From the NCBI RefSeq assembly GCF_001984155.1, contig NZ_MTQO01000025.1, forward strand, positions 21,429 to 85,428: a stretch of DNA of 64,000 nucleotides. Reading direction: 5' to 3'. The notes under the pieces are model-generated. The model ran no database searches. It was not told where the DNA came from and saw only the letters and a program-made list of their open reading frames with translations. A program made the translations under genes and the position numbers. Every line of letters begins with the position of its first letter. Within the stretch, counting starts at the first letter, position 1. This document shows, one piece after another, positions 17,485 to 26,678 of the stretch. The DNA is from Actinosynnema sp. ALI-1.44 (GTDB lineage Bacteria; Actinomycetota; Actinomycetes; Mycobacteriales; Pseudonocardiaceae).

Positions 17485-18249
17485 TCAGTCCGGCTGGCCG
17501 ACCTGCGTGTTGGTCAGGTCGAGACCGATCGCGAAGTCCGCGCTGTAGCCGCTCCCGCTGGCCACCGGGTTCAGCACCATCTGGGCACCACCGCGCAGGT
17601 AGATGGAGTCCCTGTTGTTGGTGGTGTCCGCGGGGCCCTTGCGTGCGTACGGCTGGGTCCGCAGGTAGGCCGCGCCGAACTGGGTTGTGAAGTACAGCTG
17701 GGAAGTGAACTCGTACGGACGGCCGTTGGCCCCGGTCGTCCGGATCTTGATGTGGATGTGCAGGGTCCTGCCGGTGTACCAACCGGGCAGGATGGTGATG
17801 AACTGAGCCTTCCCCTCTGTGTTGGTGTTCTGGTAGCCGCGCAGGAAACGGCGACCGGAACTTCCCTGTGAAGGGATGTCCGAGTAGAGCCCGAACGCGT
17901 CGCACTGCCAGATGTCCACCATGGCGTTGGGCAGCGGCGTGCACTGCCCAGGGCGGACCGACTGGACGGTGAAGTTGAGCGTCAGGGCTGTGCCCTCCGA
18001 AGGCCGACCAGTGGACGGGTCGGTCCGGATGTCGGACCTGTTGAGCCTCCTGTCGACGAAGTAAGGACCTTCCATCTGCTCCGGCTTGACCACGCAGTCC
18101 AGTGCGCAGACCTCGGGGCCGCCGGAGGTGTCGGTGGCGCTCGCCACGGGAGATCCCGCGACCGTGAGCGTCGCACCTGCGGCGCCGAGCAGGATCAGCG
18201 CCTCCCGTCGGCCGATGATCCTGCCTACCGGCTCGTCGTCGTCGTGCAT
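17485..18249 (-). CDS. Exported intradiol ring-cleavage dioxygenase
   Basis: 254 aa. The ATG at 18249 follows GAAAGGAAAC. The N-terminus has a twin-arginine-like signal (GRREALILLGAAGATLTV), so it is probably exported folded with its iron. The core matches the protocatechuate/catechol dioxygenase fold: MVDIWQCDAFGLYSD with a Tyr ligand, then PGWYTGRTLHIHIKI with the second Tyr and the two His iron ligands. These enzymes open catechol rings between the hydroxyls. Exported versions may attack lignin-derived aromatics or polyphenols. Upstream is a divergently placed, unrelated regulator cluster. Confidence 0.85.
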   Translation of the reverse strand: MHDDDEPVGRIIGRREALILLGAAGATLTVAGSPVASATDTSGGPEVCALDCVVKPEQMEGPYFVDRRLNRSDIRTDPSTGRPSEGTALTLNFTVQSVRPGQCTPLPNAMVDIWQCDAFGLYSDIPSQGSSGRRFLRGYQNTNTEGKAQFITILPGWYTGRTLHIHIKIRTTGANGRPYEFTSQLYFTTQFGAAYLRTQPYARKGPADTTNNRDSIYLRGGAQMVLNPVASGSGYSADFAIGLDLTNTQVGQPD

Positions 18250-18415
18250 GGAGTTTCCTTTCGCGCATGTGGTGGGAATGCGCGGTGAGCGGGGCTCGGG
18301 TGCAGGGGAACCACGCACCACGGACTGTCCAAGATCCGTCGCTCGCTGTCGAGGCGGATTCACCCGGGTGCAGTCATTGCGAAACGCTATTCGCCGAACT
18401 GATAGCTCGGGTGTT

Positions 18416-18874
18416 TCAGTCGCTGACCTTGATCTTCTTCATGGTCAGGTGGGAGATCACCCGCGCGACGCCGGGGATGCCGATGATCTTCTCGGTCTGG
18501 AAGTGCTCATAGGCCTCGTGGTCGGCGACGAGCACGCGCATGTGGTAGTCGGGTGTGCCGAAGAGCCTGCGGAACTCGATCACCTCTTCGTAGCCCGCGA
18601 TGGTGGTTTCGAGGTCGGCCAGCGTCTTCTTGTCGCTGATGGCCACCTCGATCGAGACGATCACCTCCAGCGGCCTGCCGGTGGCCGCCGGGTTGATCCG
18701 CGCCCGGTAGCCCGTGATCACGCCCTGCTCCTCCAGCCGCTTGACGCGGCGCAGGCAGGGCGGCGGGGTGAGGCCGACCCGTTCGGCCAGTTCGACGTTG
18801 CTCAACCGGCCGTCACGTTCGAGGTGGAACAATATTTCACGATCAATGGCATCGAGTACATATTTATTGCCCAC
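18416..18874 (-). CDS. Lrp/AsnC-family transcriptional regulator
   Basis: 152 aa. The N-terminal winged helix-turn-helix (DAIDREILFHLERDGRLSNV, ELAERVGLTPPPCLRRVKRL) is followed by an AsnC effector-binding (RAM) domain (RVLVADHEAYEHF, ending LTMKKIKV). It is divergent from the M20 peptidase, and the shared 63-bp gap probably holds its operator. It likely controls the peptidase in response to an amino acid. Confidence 0.9.
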   Translation of the reverse strand: MGNKYVLDAIDREILFHLERDGRLSNVELAERVGLTPPPCLRRVKRLEEQGVITGYRARINPAATGRPLEVIVSIEVAISDKKTLADLETTIAGYEEVIEFRRLFGTPDYHMRVLVADHEAYEHFQTEKIIGIPGVARVISHLTMKKIKVSD

Positions 18875-18937
18875 CCGGGGACGCTAGCACAATAATTCGA
18901 CATCGGGTGCGGCTCGCGGCGTCCTAGCATTGCTTGC

Positions 18938-20095
18938 ATGACTGAAGTGGACGCGTGGCTGGAACACCGGGCTGACGAGATGGCCGATCTGCTCGTCCGG
19001 CTGATCGCTGTCGATTCCGAGAACCCGCCGGGACGAGCGCTTGGCCGGTGCGCTCGGCTGTTGAGCGAGGCCATGGACGGGCTCGGCCTCGCTCCGGAGA
19101 TCATCCCGCTCGACGCCGAGCGGGACCTCGATGAGCCGAGCATCGTGCGTGGCACAGTCGGCAGCGGCGAGAGAATCCTGTACTTCCACGGGCATTTCGA
19201 CGTGGTGCCCGCGCAGCGCCGTGCGCAGTTCACCGCGCGGCGTAGCGACGGCAGGATCATCGGCCGGGGGAGCGCGGACATGAAAGGCGGCATCGTCAGC
19301 ATGCTGTACGGTGCCGCCGCTGTGCGGGAATCGTTGGCGGACGGGCGGATCGTGATCCACCTGGTCTGCGACGAGGAGACCGGCAGCGTCACAGGCGCTG
19401 GACATCTCCGGCGGAGCGGCATGATCGACCCCCGCGCCCTCGCGATGGTCACAGCGGAACCCAGCGGCGGCCGCATCTGGAACGCCGCGCGTGGTGCGTT
19501 GTCGTTGAAGGTCGCCGTACGGGGCAAGGAAGCCCATGTGGGACAAGCGGACCGTGGCGTCAACGCGTTCCATCACATGCTGCACATCGCCCGGCCTGTG
19601 GAGGCATACGCCCGTGAGATGGCCGTGGAACAGTCCATGGTCGTGCCCGGTGGCCTGTTCGGCGGTGGTTCGAACTTCAACGTCGTGCCCGGCGACGCGT
19701 ACTTCACCATCGACGGCCGTTACCACCCGCGGGTGGATCTCGACCGGGAACTCGAGCGGCTGACCGGAATCATCGGCCAAGCCGCCGACGAGATCGGTGC
19801 GGACGTCTCGATCGAGGTGACACAGCAACAACCTCCGGCCCACACTGACCCCACCCACCCCGCGGCCGTCGCGTTGGCCGAAGCGGTCGGGGATGTCGAA
19901 GGTGCTCCCGCTGCTTTCGAACTGTGCGAGGGGATCCTGGAGACCCGGTGGTACGACCAGGTCGGCATACCGGCGTTCGGGTACGGCGCTGGGCTGCTGG
20001 ACGTCTCCCACGGCCCCGACGAGTACGTCGACGAGGCCGCCATGCGCCGGTGTGCTGCCGTGTACGCGCGATACGCCGACCTGATGCTGGGGTGA
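18938..20095 (+). CDS. M20-family metallopeptidase (ArgE/DapE/CPG2 type)
   Basis: 385 aa. The di-zinc site is visible: His in YFHGHFDVVP, bridging Asp in GRGSADMKGG, catalytic Glu pair in VCDEETGS, and the last His in VSHGPDEYV. A dimerisation domain lies at about 180-290 (GKEAHVGQADRGVNAF). Such enzymes deacylate N-acyl amino acids or cleave small peptides and carbamates. The divergent Lrp-family gene supports a role in amino-acid metabolism. The substrate is open. Confidence 0.88.
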   Translation: MTEVDAWLEHRADEMADLLVRLIAVDSENPPGRALGRCARLLSEAMDGLGLAPEIIPLDAERDLDEPSIVRGTVGSGERILYFHGHFDVVPAQRRAQFTARRSDGRIIGRGSADMKGGIVSMLYGAAAVRESLADGRIVIHLVCDEETGSVTGAGHLRRSGMIDPRALAMVTAEPSGGRIWNAARGALSLKVAVRGKEAHVGQADRGVNAFHHMLHIARPVEAYAREMAVEQSMVVPGGLFGGGSNFNVVPGDAYFTIDGRYHPRVDLDRELERLTGIIGQAADEIGADVSIEVTQQQPPAHTDPTHPAAVALAEAVGDVEGAPAAFELCEGILETRWYDQVGIPAFGYGAGLLDVSHGPDEYVDEAAMRRCAAVYARYADLMLG

Positions 20096-20225
20096 CCCGT
20101 TCATCGGTAGCGTGCTGGATACGGACGAACGCGGCGCGTGGACCGATCGCCTCGCGCAAGGCCCGAGACTGAATCGACAGGTTGTTCTCATCCAAATCCC
20201 AGCCGGGATCCCTAGGTTCGCTCCT

Positions 20226-21122
20226 GTGTCCCCCTTGGGTCGAAGAGCCGTCCTCGGTGGCTACCTGGTGGCCGCGATCGTGCTCGTAGCGCCAACCCCG
20301 GCGAAGTCGGCCGCCCCGTCCGACCCCGCAACCGCCGTGGCAGTGGCACCACCGGTGCCGGTCGCGCCCTCCCCCGAACCAGTGGAACCATCCGAGGAAC
20401 CGCTCACGCAACCACCACCGGCGACCAATTACGCCGCTGTGATGGTTGACGCGGCCCGCGCGGCCGTGCCCAAGGGGGTCACCTACGGCATCTCGGTGCT
20501 GGACCTGCGGACCGGCCAGTTGGCGGTCGCGGGCGTCGAACAGTTCTATTCGGCGTCGTTGAGCAAGCTCATGCTCGTCGTGGACATGCTCGACCGGGAC
20601 GTCGAGCTCACGCCGACCGTGCGCACGCTGATCGATCGCGCGCTCGGGCCGAGCGACGACGACGCGATGAACTCCTTATGGGTCAGGTTCGACGGGCCCG
20701 AAGCGATGTCCCGCGTAGCCGCCACGCTCGGAATGGTCGCCACCGAGGCGTCCGACGACCCCAGCCAGTGGGGCGAGGTGAAGGTCTCGCCTGCGGGCTA
20801 TACCCGGTTGTACCACCACATCCTGACCGAGATGAGTCCCGATGACCGGGACATCATCGTGTCCGCGTTGTCGGCCGCGCCGCCTGTCGCGGCCGACGGG
20901 TTCACCCAGTACTTCGGTCTGCTGGGCGGCCCGCTCGACGCGTACGCCAAACAGGGCTGGATGTACTACGGCAACAAGCTTTACCTGCATAGTGCCGGGG
21001 TCGTTGGCCATTTCGTCGTCGGGCTCATGTCGAGCCAGACGCCGTCGGCCGGGGTGGCCCGCGCCAACCTCTCGTCGATCGCCGCTGCCATGTCCACTGT
21101 GGTCGATCAGGGGACGAAGTAG
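20226..21122 (+). CDS. Exported serine hydrolase, class A beta-lactamase-like fold
   Basis: 298 aa from GTG 20226. The signal peptide is AVLGGYLVAAIVLVAPTPA, followed by a Pro-rich linker of about 40 residues. The catalytic motif SLSK (SxxK) occurs in FYSASLSKLMLVVDML. The second motif position reads SDDDAMNSLW, and the third is near KQGWMY (K-x-G). The deviations from SDN and KTG, and the lack of a Glu166-type loop, make beta-lactam hydrolysis uncertain. A cell-wall-related hydrolase is as likely. It converges on the alpha-galactosidase gene with a 16-bp overlap. Confidence 0.75.
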   Translation: MSPLGRRAVLGGYLVAAIVLVAPTPAKSAAPSDPATAVAVAPPVPVAPSPEPVEPSEEPLTQPPPATNYAAVMVDAARAAVPKGVTYGISVLDLRTGQLAVAGVEQFYSASLSKLMLVVDMLDRDVELTPTVRTLIDRALGPSDDDAMNSLWVRFDGPEAMSRVAATLGMVATEASDDPSQWGEVKVSPAGYTRLYHHILTEMSPDDRDIIVSALSAAPPVAADGFTQYFGLLGGPLDAYAKQGWMYYGNKLYLHSAGVVGHFVVGLMSSQTPSAGVARANLSSIAAAMSTVVDQGTK

Positions 21123-22429
21123 CGCGGCACGGGTTCGCTCAGCAACCGCCGTGTCGTTTCCAGGCCCCAGTCGTCGAGCTGGTCGATGGCGTCCGACGAA
21201 CCACGCAGCCCGCCGAACCGCGACACGTGCTCAGCCCACTCCTCGCGGCGCTCGATCCCCGGCCTGGCAACGAGGCAGTCCGGGTCGTTGACCCAGAACC
21301 GCCCGTGCTGGAACGCCCGCGACTCGCCGTTGAGCACCGCACCCCACTGGCCAGGCATGGAGATGTCACCGTCGACGGGCATGTACGTCGGTGCGATGTC
21401 CGGGCTGACGCGCATCGCGTCCACCAGGCCGATCGACGGCAGTTGCGGCGCGCCGCAGCCCAGCAGGTACGCGTCGGGCCCGATGGCGTCCCTGATCAGC
21501 CGCACCGCGTCCCGGTACGCCTGGATGGGCGGCACGTCGGCGTAACGCCTGCCGGGCAACGCTCCCGCGTAGGTGAAGTCGATCTTGTGGAAGTCGATGC
21601 CCCACTCGCGGAACGTCCGGAACACCGTGCTCAGGTACTCCGCCGCTCCCGGGTGCGTGCTGTCCAGCGCGTACAGGTCCTGGTCCCAGTTGTGGCCCGC
21701 GTTCACCGGTGAGTCGTCGTGGTCGCGTACCAGCCAGTCCGGGTGTTCGTCCGCGACGCGAGACCGTGCGCCGACGAGGAACGGCGCCGTCCAGATACCC
21801 GCGCGGCGGCCTGAATCCGTGATCCGCCTGAACAGTCCCGGCACGTCGGCGAAGTCGCCGTGCGGCACCAGCCAGTCACCGAGTTCCGCCTGGTAGCCGT
21901 CGTCGACCTGGACGACGTCGACCGGCAGCCGATCCATCACGGCCAGGTTCGTGTCCACATTGGCCTCGGTGACCTTGGTGAAGTACTGGTACCAGGAGCA
22001 CCAGATCGTCGGCGCCTGCCGGGGCGCGGGCAGCCCGAGCGAGGCCACGACCGAGTCCGCCCAGCGGGCCAGCGCCTCCTGGACGGACCCGTCGTGCGTC
22101 TGGACGACGACGTCCTCCGCCGCGGTCACGACAGCTCGACCGTCCACGATCGACACGTCGATGGCCGGGACCGAGTTCACCGGATCGGCCGACGCGATCA
22201 CGTGCACCGGGCCGTCGCCCGGGTCCACGGCGACGAGTCCCTCGCCGCGGTAGACGTCCGGCGCGGGCAGGGATTCCGCGCGCCACGCGCCGATCCGCCG
22301 GTTGTCCCCCGACGGCCGGTGCGGCGGTGTGCCGGGCCGGTACGACGTGGACGGCGACCAGGACTGCCAGCCCTGTTCGTGGACGACGGCACGAGTGGGG
22401 TCGATGGGGATCTCGGCCACCGGTCGCAC
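21107..22429 (-). CDS. Alpha-galactosidase (GH36-type)
   Basis: 440 aa from GTG 22429, 5 bases after the permease stop. It shows the TIM-barrel landmarks of clan GH-D: APTIWCSWYQYFTKVTE, VVQVDDGYQAELGDWL, GIWTAPFLVGARS, the nucleophile Asp in GIDFHKIDFTYAG, and the acid/base Asp in MRVSPDIAPTY. It is shorter than typical 700-aa GH36 enzymes and has no signal peptide, so it should act on imported oligosaccharides. It is the last gene of the ABC-importer operon, splitting galactosides whose galactose then meets GalT across the divergent promoter. Confidence 0.85.
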   Translation of the reverse strand: MRPVAEIPIDPTRAVVHEQGWQSWSPSTSYRPGTPPHRPSGDNRRIGAWRAESLPAPDVYRGEGLVAVDPGDGPVHVIASADPVNSVPAIDVSIVDGRAVVTAAEDVVVQTHDGSVQEALARWADSVVASLGLPAPRQAPTIWCSWYQYFTKVTEANVDTNLAVMDRLPVDVVQVDDGYQAELGDWLVPHGDFADVPGLFRRITDSGRRAGIWTAPFLVGARSRVADEHPDWLVRDHDDSPVNAGHNWDQDLYALDSTHPGAAEYLSTVFRTFREWGIDFHKIDFTYAGALPGRRYADVPPIQAYRDAVRLIRDAIGPDAYLLGCGAPQLPSIGLVDAMRVSPDIAPTYMPVDGDISMPGQWGAVLNGESRAFQHGRFWVNDPDCLVARPGIERREEWAEHVSRFGGLRGSSDAIDQLDDWGLETTRRLLSEPVPRYFVP

Positions 22430-22434
22430 AGGTA

Positions 22435-23358
22435 TCAGCCTTTCGTCGATCCGAGGGTCAAACCGCCGACGAACTGCCGCTGCAGCGCGAAGAACACCAC
22501 CAGGCACGGCAGCGCGACCAGCAGCGACCCCGCGGCGAGCAGGTTGTAGTCGGTGAAGAACTGGCCTCTGAGGTTGGACAGCGCCGACGTGATCGGCATC
22601 TTGTCCCCGGTCTGGATCAGCACGATCGCCCAGAAGAAGTCGTTGTAGATCCAGGTGAACTCCAGCGTCGCCAGCGCGCCGAGCGCCGGGCGGCACAGCG
22701 GCAGGATGACCTGCCAGTACTGCCGGAACACGCCCGCGCCGTCCACCCGCGCGGCCTCGGTCAGCTCGGTCGGGATCGTCTTCATGTAGTTGCTCAGCAC
22801 GAACGTGCAGAACCCGACCTGGAACGCGATGTGGATCAGGATCAGCCCGAGCTGGGTGTCCAGCAGGGTTTCCTTGTAGTTGAGCCACTCCGGCACCGGG
22901 ATCAACCGGAACAACCGGTACAGCGGCGTGATGATCACCTGCTGCGGCAACAGGTTGCCCGCGGTGAACAGCATCAGCAGCGCCAGGTTGAACTTGAAGG
23001 TGAACCTGGTCACGCCGAACGCCACGAACGAGCTGAACAGCAGGGTGATCAGCAGCGCCGGGATGGTGATCAGCAGCGTGTTCCAGAAGTAGTTCGGCAG
23101 GTCCGCGGTCTGCCACGCCTTGCCGAAGTTGCTCAGCGTCAGCTCGCTCGGCAGCGAGAAGTAGCCGTTGGCCGCGGTGTCCTCGTACGTGCGCAGCGAC
23201 GCGAACACCGTCCACAGCAGCGGCGCCAGCCACACCAGGCACACCACGATCAGGAACGTGTGCAGCGCGATCCGGCTGGCCCGCAGCCGCGCGTTCTTCT
23301 TGTCCCGCTCCCCACCGCTCGTCTTCCTCACGGGTGGCCGGTCCAGCGTCGTGGTCAC
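22435..23358 (-). CDS. Carbohydrate ABC transporter permease, MalG-like
   Basis: 307 aa, about six transmembrane helices. The cytoplasmic EAA loop that docks on the ATPase is present (ELTEAARVDGAGVFRQYWQV). It ends near GLTLGSTKG as CUT1-family inner permeases do. GTG start inside GTGA overlaps the stop of the first permease. No ATPase gene is present here. Actinomycete CUT1 importers usually share a general MsiK-type ATPase encoded elsewhere. Confidence 0.9.
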   Translation of the reverse strand: MTTTLDRPPVRKTSGGERDKKNARLRASRIALHTFLIVVCLVWLAPLLWTVFASLRTYEDTAANGYFSLPSELTLSNFGKAWQTADLPNYFWNTLLITIPALLITLLFSSFVAFGVTRFTFKFNLALLMLFTAGNLLPQQVIITPLYRLFRLIPVPEWLNYKETLLDTQLGLILIHIAFQVGFCTFVLSNYMKTIPTELTEAARVDGAGVFRQYWQVILPLCRPALGALATLEFTWIYNDFFWAIVLIQTGDKMPITSALSNLRGQFFTDYNLLAAGSLLVALPCLVVFFALQRQFVGGLTLGSTKG

Positions 23359-24308
23359 GAGCGTTCCTCCCGACGGAAGACCTGCACCAGATACGTGATG
23401 ATGAAGCCGAGCGAGATCACCAGCAGGATCACCGCGAGCGCCGAGCCCCAGCCGATCCGGCTGGACTCACCGATGATGTTGTCGGTGATCAGCACGGAGA
23501 CCAGTTCCAGCCCGTTTCGGCCGCGGTTGATCGCGTACACGATGTCGAACGCCCGCAGGCCCTCGATCACGGTGATCACCAGCACGATCACGTTGATCGG
23601 CTTGAGTACGGGGAAAGTGACCTGCCAGAAGGTCTGCCAGCCGGTGGCGCCGTCGAGCGCCGCGGCTTCCTTCAGCGACGGGTCGAACGACTTCAACCCG
23701 GCCAAGTACAGCAGCATCACGTACCCGGTGTGCTTCCAGCCCGCGGCGATCAGCACCGCGTAGATGTTGATGTCCGAGTCACCGAGCCAGTCGACCGGGT
23801 TGGACTGGGAGATCCCCAGCAGGTTGTTGACCAGGCCGAGGTTCGGCTCGTACATCAGCTGCCAGATGAAGCCGACCATCGCCAGCGCCAGCACCACCGG
23901 CAGGTACAGGATCGACTGGTAGATCCTGGTGAACCTGAGCTTGCGGTCCAGCAGCACGGCCAGCAGCAGGCCGAAGCTGGTCGGCAGCACGATCAGGAAC
24001 GCCAGCCAGACCAGGTTGTGCTGCACCGCGGGCCAGAACCGCGGGTACGCGGTGAAGATGTCGACGTAGTTGCGCGTGCCGACGAACTCGATCTGGTCGA
24101 GGTCGCCGATGCCGTCCCACGAGGTGAACGACAGCAGCACGGAGGACAACGTCGGCACCCACACCAGCGCCACGTGCACCAGCGTGGGGATGCCGACCAT
24201 GAGCAGCAGCACGATCCGATCGGCCCCGGACAGCGCCGTGGCCCGGCGCCGCCCCTTTCTGCGAGGCGGCGTCGGGTCGACGCGTGGCGTGTTCTCGAGA
24301 ACAGTCAT
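23355..24308 (-). CDS. Carbohydrate ABC transporter permease, MalF-like
   Basis: 317 aa with a cytoplasmic basic N-terminus and six membrane helices. The EAA motif is SLKEAAALDGATGWQTFWQV. The ATG at 24308 overlaps the last base of the binding-protein stop codon (TGATG), so its translation is probably coupled. It pairs with the MalG-like permease to form the channel of a galactoside importer. Confidence 0.9.
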   Translation of the reverse strand: MTVLENTPRVDPTPPRRKGRRRATALSGADRIVLLLMVGIPTLVHVALVWVPTLSSVLLSFTSWDGIGDLDQIEFVGTRNYVDIFTAYPRFWPAVQHNLVWLAFLIVLPTSFGLLLAVLLDRKLRFTRIYQSILYLPVVLALAMVGFIWQLMYEPNLGLVNNLLGISQSNPVDWLGDSDINIYAVLIAAGWKHTGYVMLLYLAGLKSFDPSLKEAAALDGATGWQTFWQVTFPVLKPINVIVLVITVIEGLRAFDIVYAINRGRNGLELVSVLITDNIIGESSRIGWGSALAVILLVISLGFIITYLVQVFRREERS

Positions 24309-25609
24309 CACTTCTGGAAGTACTGCTTGGCCTGCGAGGCGATCTTCTTGACCAGGCCGTCGACGTCGCCCGGGTTCTTGATGAAGTCGTTCACGCTGTT
24401 GATCGCGACCTCGCTGGCGAAGCCGGGGTCGGTGTCGCGGTCGAGGAACTGCGTGATGTGCTTGGCCTCGTTGACGAACTTCACGCACTTCTGCTGGAGC
24501 TTGTTGTACGCGGCCGAGTCCGCCTTGCTGCTGGCCGCGATGCTCGTCGGGTCCGACTTCAGGTACGTCTGCTGGGCCTGCGCGGTCGAGAAGTAGGTCA
24601 GCAGCTTGTCCGCGTCCGCCTTGCTGCGCGGCTTGACCGCCTGGCAGAAGCCGTCGATCGGGGCCTCGATGGTGTCCTGGCCGTGCGCCGGGTTGATCTC
24701 GGGGAAGGCGAAGAAGTCGAGGTCGTCGAGCTTGCCGCCCGCGCTGAACTGCTGGCCGATCTGCTGCGAGCCGACCACCATCATCCCGGCCTCGCCCTTG
24801 AGCACCGACTGCGCGGCCTCCTGCCAGTCCCGGCCGAGCGAGTTGGGCTGGTAGAACTCCATCAGCCGCTTCCAGTTGTCGAAGGTGTCGCGCACCTTCT
24901 GGCCCGCCCAGTCCTCCTTGCCCGCCATCAGGTCGACGTGGAACTGGTAGCCGTTGGTCCGGAAGTTGATCTGGTCGAACGTGCCCAGCTGCGGCCAGCC
25001 GTTCTTCTGCCCGGCGGCCATCGGGGCGATGTTGTCGCCCTTCATCTTCGTGGCGAGCGCGATCAGCTCGTCGAACGTCTTGGGGACCGCGTAGCCCTTC
25101 TGCTGGAAGACGCTCGGCCGGTAGAACACGGCCCACGGGTAGGAGTAGAACGGCACGAAGTACTGCTTGCCGTCGTTGCCGGTCGAAGCTTCCTTCTGCG
25201 CGGGCGTGTAGTTGCCCTCCAGGGTCTTCCACAGCTCGGAGATGTCGCCGACGAGCTGCTTCTGCGCGAAGAACCGCAGCCGGAAGCCCGCGAACCACGA
25301 CCACACGTCGTCCGCGCCGGACTGCAGGTACGAGTTGATCTGCTGCTGGAACGCCTCGTGGTCCTTGGTGTTGGTGTTCACCTTGATGCCCTGCGCCTGG
25401 GTGAAGGCCTTGAGCACCTCCTCGAGCGCACTCTTGGGCACCGCGTCGGAGTAGTTCGAGCCGAGGCTGACGGTGCCCGTGCCGCCACCGCCGCCGGAGG
25501 ACCCGGAGTCACCGCAGGCGCCAAGGCCGGGGACGGCCGCGAGACCCATGGTGGCGAACAGACCCTTGATGGCCGTTCTGCGTCCGATCGTCGCATCGAT
25601 GCGGTTCAT
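24308..25609 (-). CDS. Sugar-binding lipoprotein of ABC importer
   Basis: 433 aa from ATG 25609, with GGAG 7 bases upstream. The signal carries a twin arginine (GRRTAIKGLF) and a lipobox GLGAC, so it is a Tat-exported lipoprotein. A Gly/Ser linker precedes a type I solute-binding fold (ANSYLQSGADDVWSWF-like N-lobe, KGEAGMMVVGSQQIGQQF). First gene of the operon binding protein - permeases - alpha-galactosidase. The ligand is probably an alpha-galactoside such as melibiose or raffinose, judged from the neighbour enzymes only. Confidence 0.88.
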   Translation of the reverse strand: MNRIDATIGRRTAIKGLFATMGLAAVPGLGACGDSGSSGGGGGTGTVSLGSNYSDAVPKSALEEVLKAFTQAQGIKVNTNTKDHEAFQQQINSYLQSGADDVWSWFAGFRLRFFAQKQLVGDISELWKTLEGNYTPAQKEASTGNDGKQYFVPFYSYPWAVFYRPSVFQQKGYAVPKTFDELIALATKMKGDNIAPMAAGQKNGWPQLGTFDQINFRTNGYQFHVDLMAGKEDWAGQKVRDTFDNWKRLMEFYQPNSLGRDWQEAAQSVLKGEAGMMVVGSQQIGQQFSAGGKLDDLDFFAFPEINPAHGQDTIEAPIDGFCQAVKPRSKADADKLLTYFSTAQAQQTYLKSDPTSIAASSKADSAAYNKLQQKCVKFVNEAKHITQFLDRDTDPGFASEVAINSVNDFIKNPGDVDGLVKKIASQAKQYFQK

Positions 25610-25763
25610 ACTGTCGCTCCAAACCCACGGACTCAAACAAGAGTGCTCACAATCTTGTATTGGTCCGACGTCCTGTCAAGCCCCGTTACGGACCTGTTAA
25701 CCCCGTTGGACCGGCATTGTGCAGGTAGAATCGTTTCTGTACCGGTGATCGGGCGCCACCTTG

Positions 25764-25794
25764 CCCGACCGAAGATCCAACATCTTCGGTCGGG
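25764..25794. promoter_or_regulatory. 13-bp inverted repeat in the divergent galactoside promoter region
   Basis: CCCGACCGAAGAT and its perfect complement are separated by CCAAC. It lies midway between the binding-protein gene (minus) and the DeoR-type regulator (plus), about 70 bases before the latter. It could be the DeoR operator or an RNA hairpin in the regulator leader. Confidence 0.45.
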
Positions 25795-25865
25795 TCGGAT
25801 GTTTGAGTATGTTGTGTTGTCGCCTATGCTCTCGGTGACCGGCATGGGGCTGGAAGGGGTGTGCG

Positions 25866-26678
25866 GTGCTCGCGCGGCAGCGGCAGGCGATGATCCTCGA
25901 AGAGGTCAAGAAGACAGGGGCGGTCCGCGTCAGCGACCTGGTCGACCGGCTGGGCGTGTCGGACATGACCGTGCGTCGGGACCTCGAGGTGCTGTCCCGT
26001 CGCGGCCTGGTGGAGAAGGTGTACGGCGGCGCGACCGCGGTCGTCGGCCGCAGCACCGACGAGCCCGGCTTCGAGGCCAAGTCGGTCCGGCAGCTGCCGC
26101 AGAAGGAAGCCATCTCCGCGCTGGCCGCGACCCTGGCCAAACCGGGCACCGCGATCGGCCTTTCGGCGGGCACCACCACGTGGACGCTCGCCAGGTACCT
26201 CGACGACGTGCCCGACCTGACCGTGGTCACCAACTCCATCCGCGTCGCCGACGTCCTGCAACGCACCGGGCGTTCGGACAGGACAGTCGTGCTGACCGGG
26301 GGCGTGCGCACACCGTCGGACGCGTTGGTCGGTCCGGTTGCGGTGCACACGCTGAGGTCGTTGCATTTGGACATGGTGTTCCTCGGTGTGCACGGGATGG
26401 CGGCGGGACCTGGTCTCACGACGCCGAACCTCAACGAGAGCGAGACCAACCGCGCGCTCGTCGAAGCCGGCGGACGGCTGGTCGTGCTCGCCGACCACAC
26501 CAAATGGGGGACCGTCGGGATCTCCACCATCGCCGACCTCGAGGACGCCGATGTGCTGGTCACCGACGACGGGTTGAGCCAGGAAGGCAGGGAGTTCCTG
26601 GCCGAGCGCGTCGGCGAGCTGATGATCGCCGAAGTCGACGAGGACGGGATGTCCGACACCGGAGGGGAAACCGCGTGA
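25866..26678 (+). CDS. DeoR/GlpR-family sugar-phosphate-responsive repressor
   Basis: 270 aa. An N-terminal DeoR helix-turn-helix (RQAMILEEVKKTGAVRVSDL, SDMTVRRDLEVLSRRG) is followed by the DeoRC sensor domain (GLSAGTTTWTLARYL, GVHGMAAGPGLTTPNLNE). Proteins of this family usually sense a phosphorylated sugar. It is divergent from the importer/alpha-galactosidase operon and overlaps galT by 4 bases, so it very probably controls this locus. Confidence 0.9.
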   Translation: MLARQRQAMILEEVKKTGAVRVSDLVDRLGVSDMTVRRDLEVLSRRGLVEKVYGGATAVVGRSTDEPGFEAKSVRQLPQKEAISALAATLAKPGTAIGLSAGTTTWTLARYLDDVPDLTVVTNSIRVADVLQRTGRSDRTVVLTGGVRTPSDALVGPVAVHTLRSLHLDMVFLGVHGMAAGPGLTTPNLNESETNRALVEAGGRLVVLADHTKWGTVGISTIADLEDADVLVTDDGLSQEGREFLAERVGELMIAEVDEDGMSDTGGETA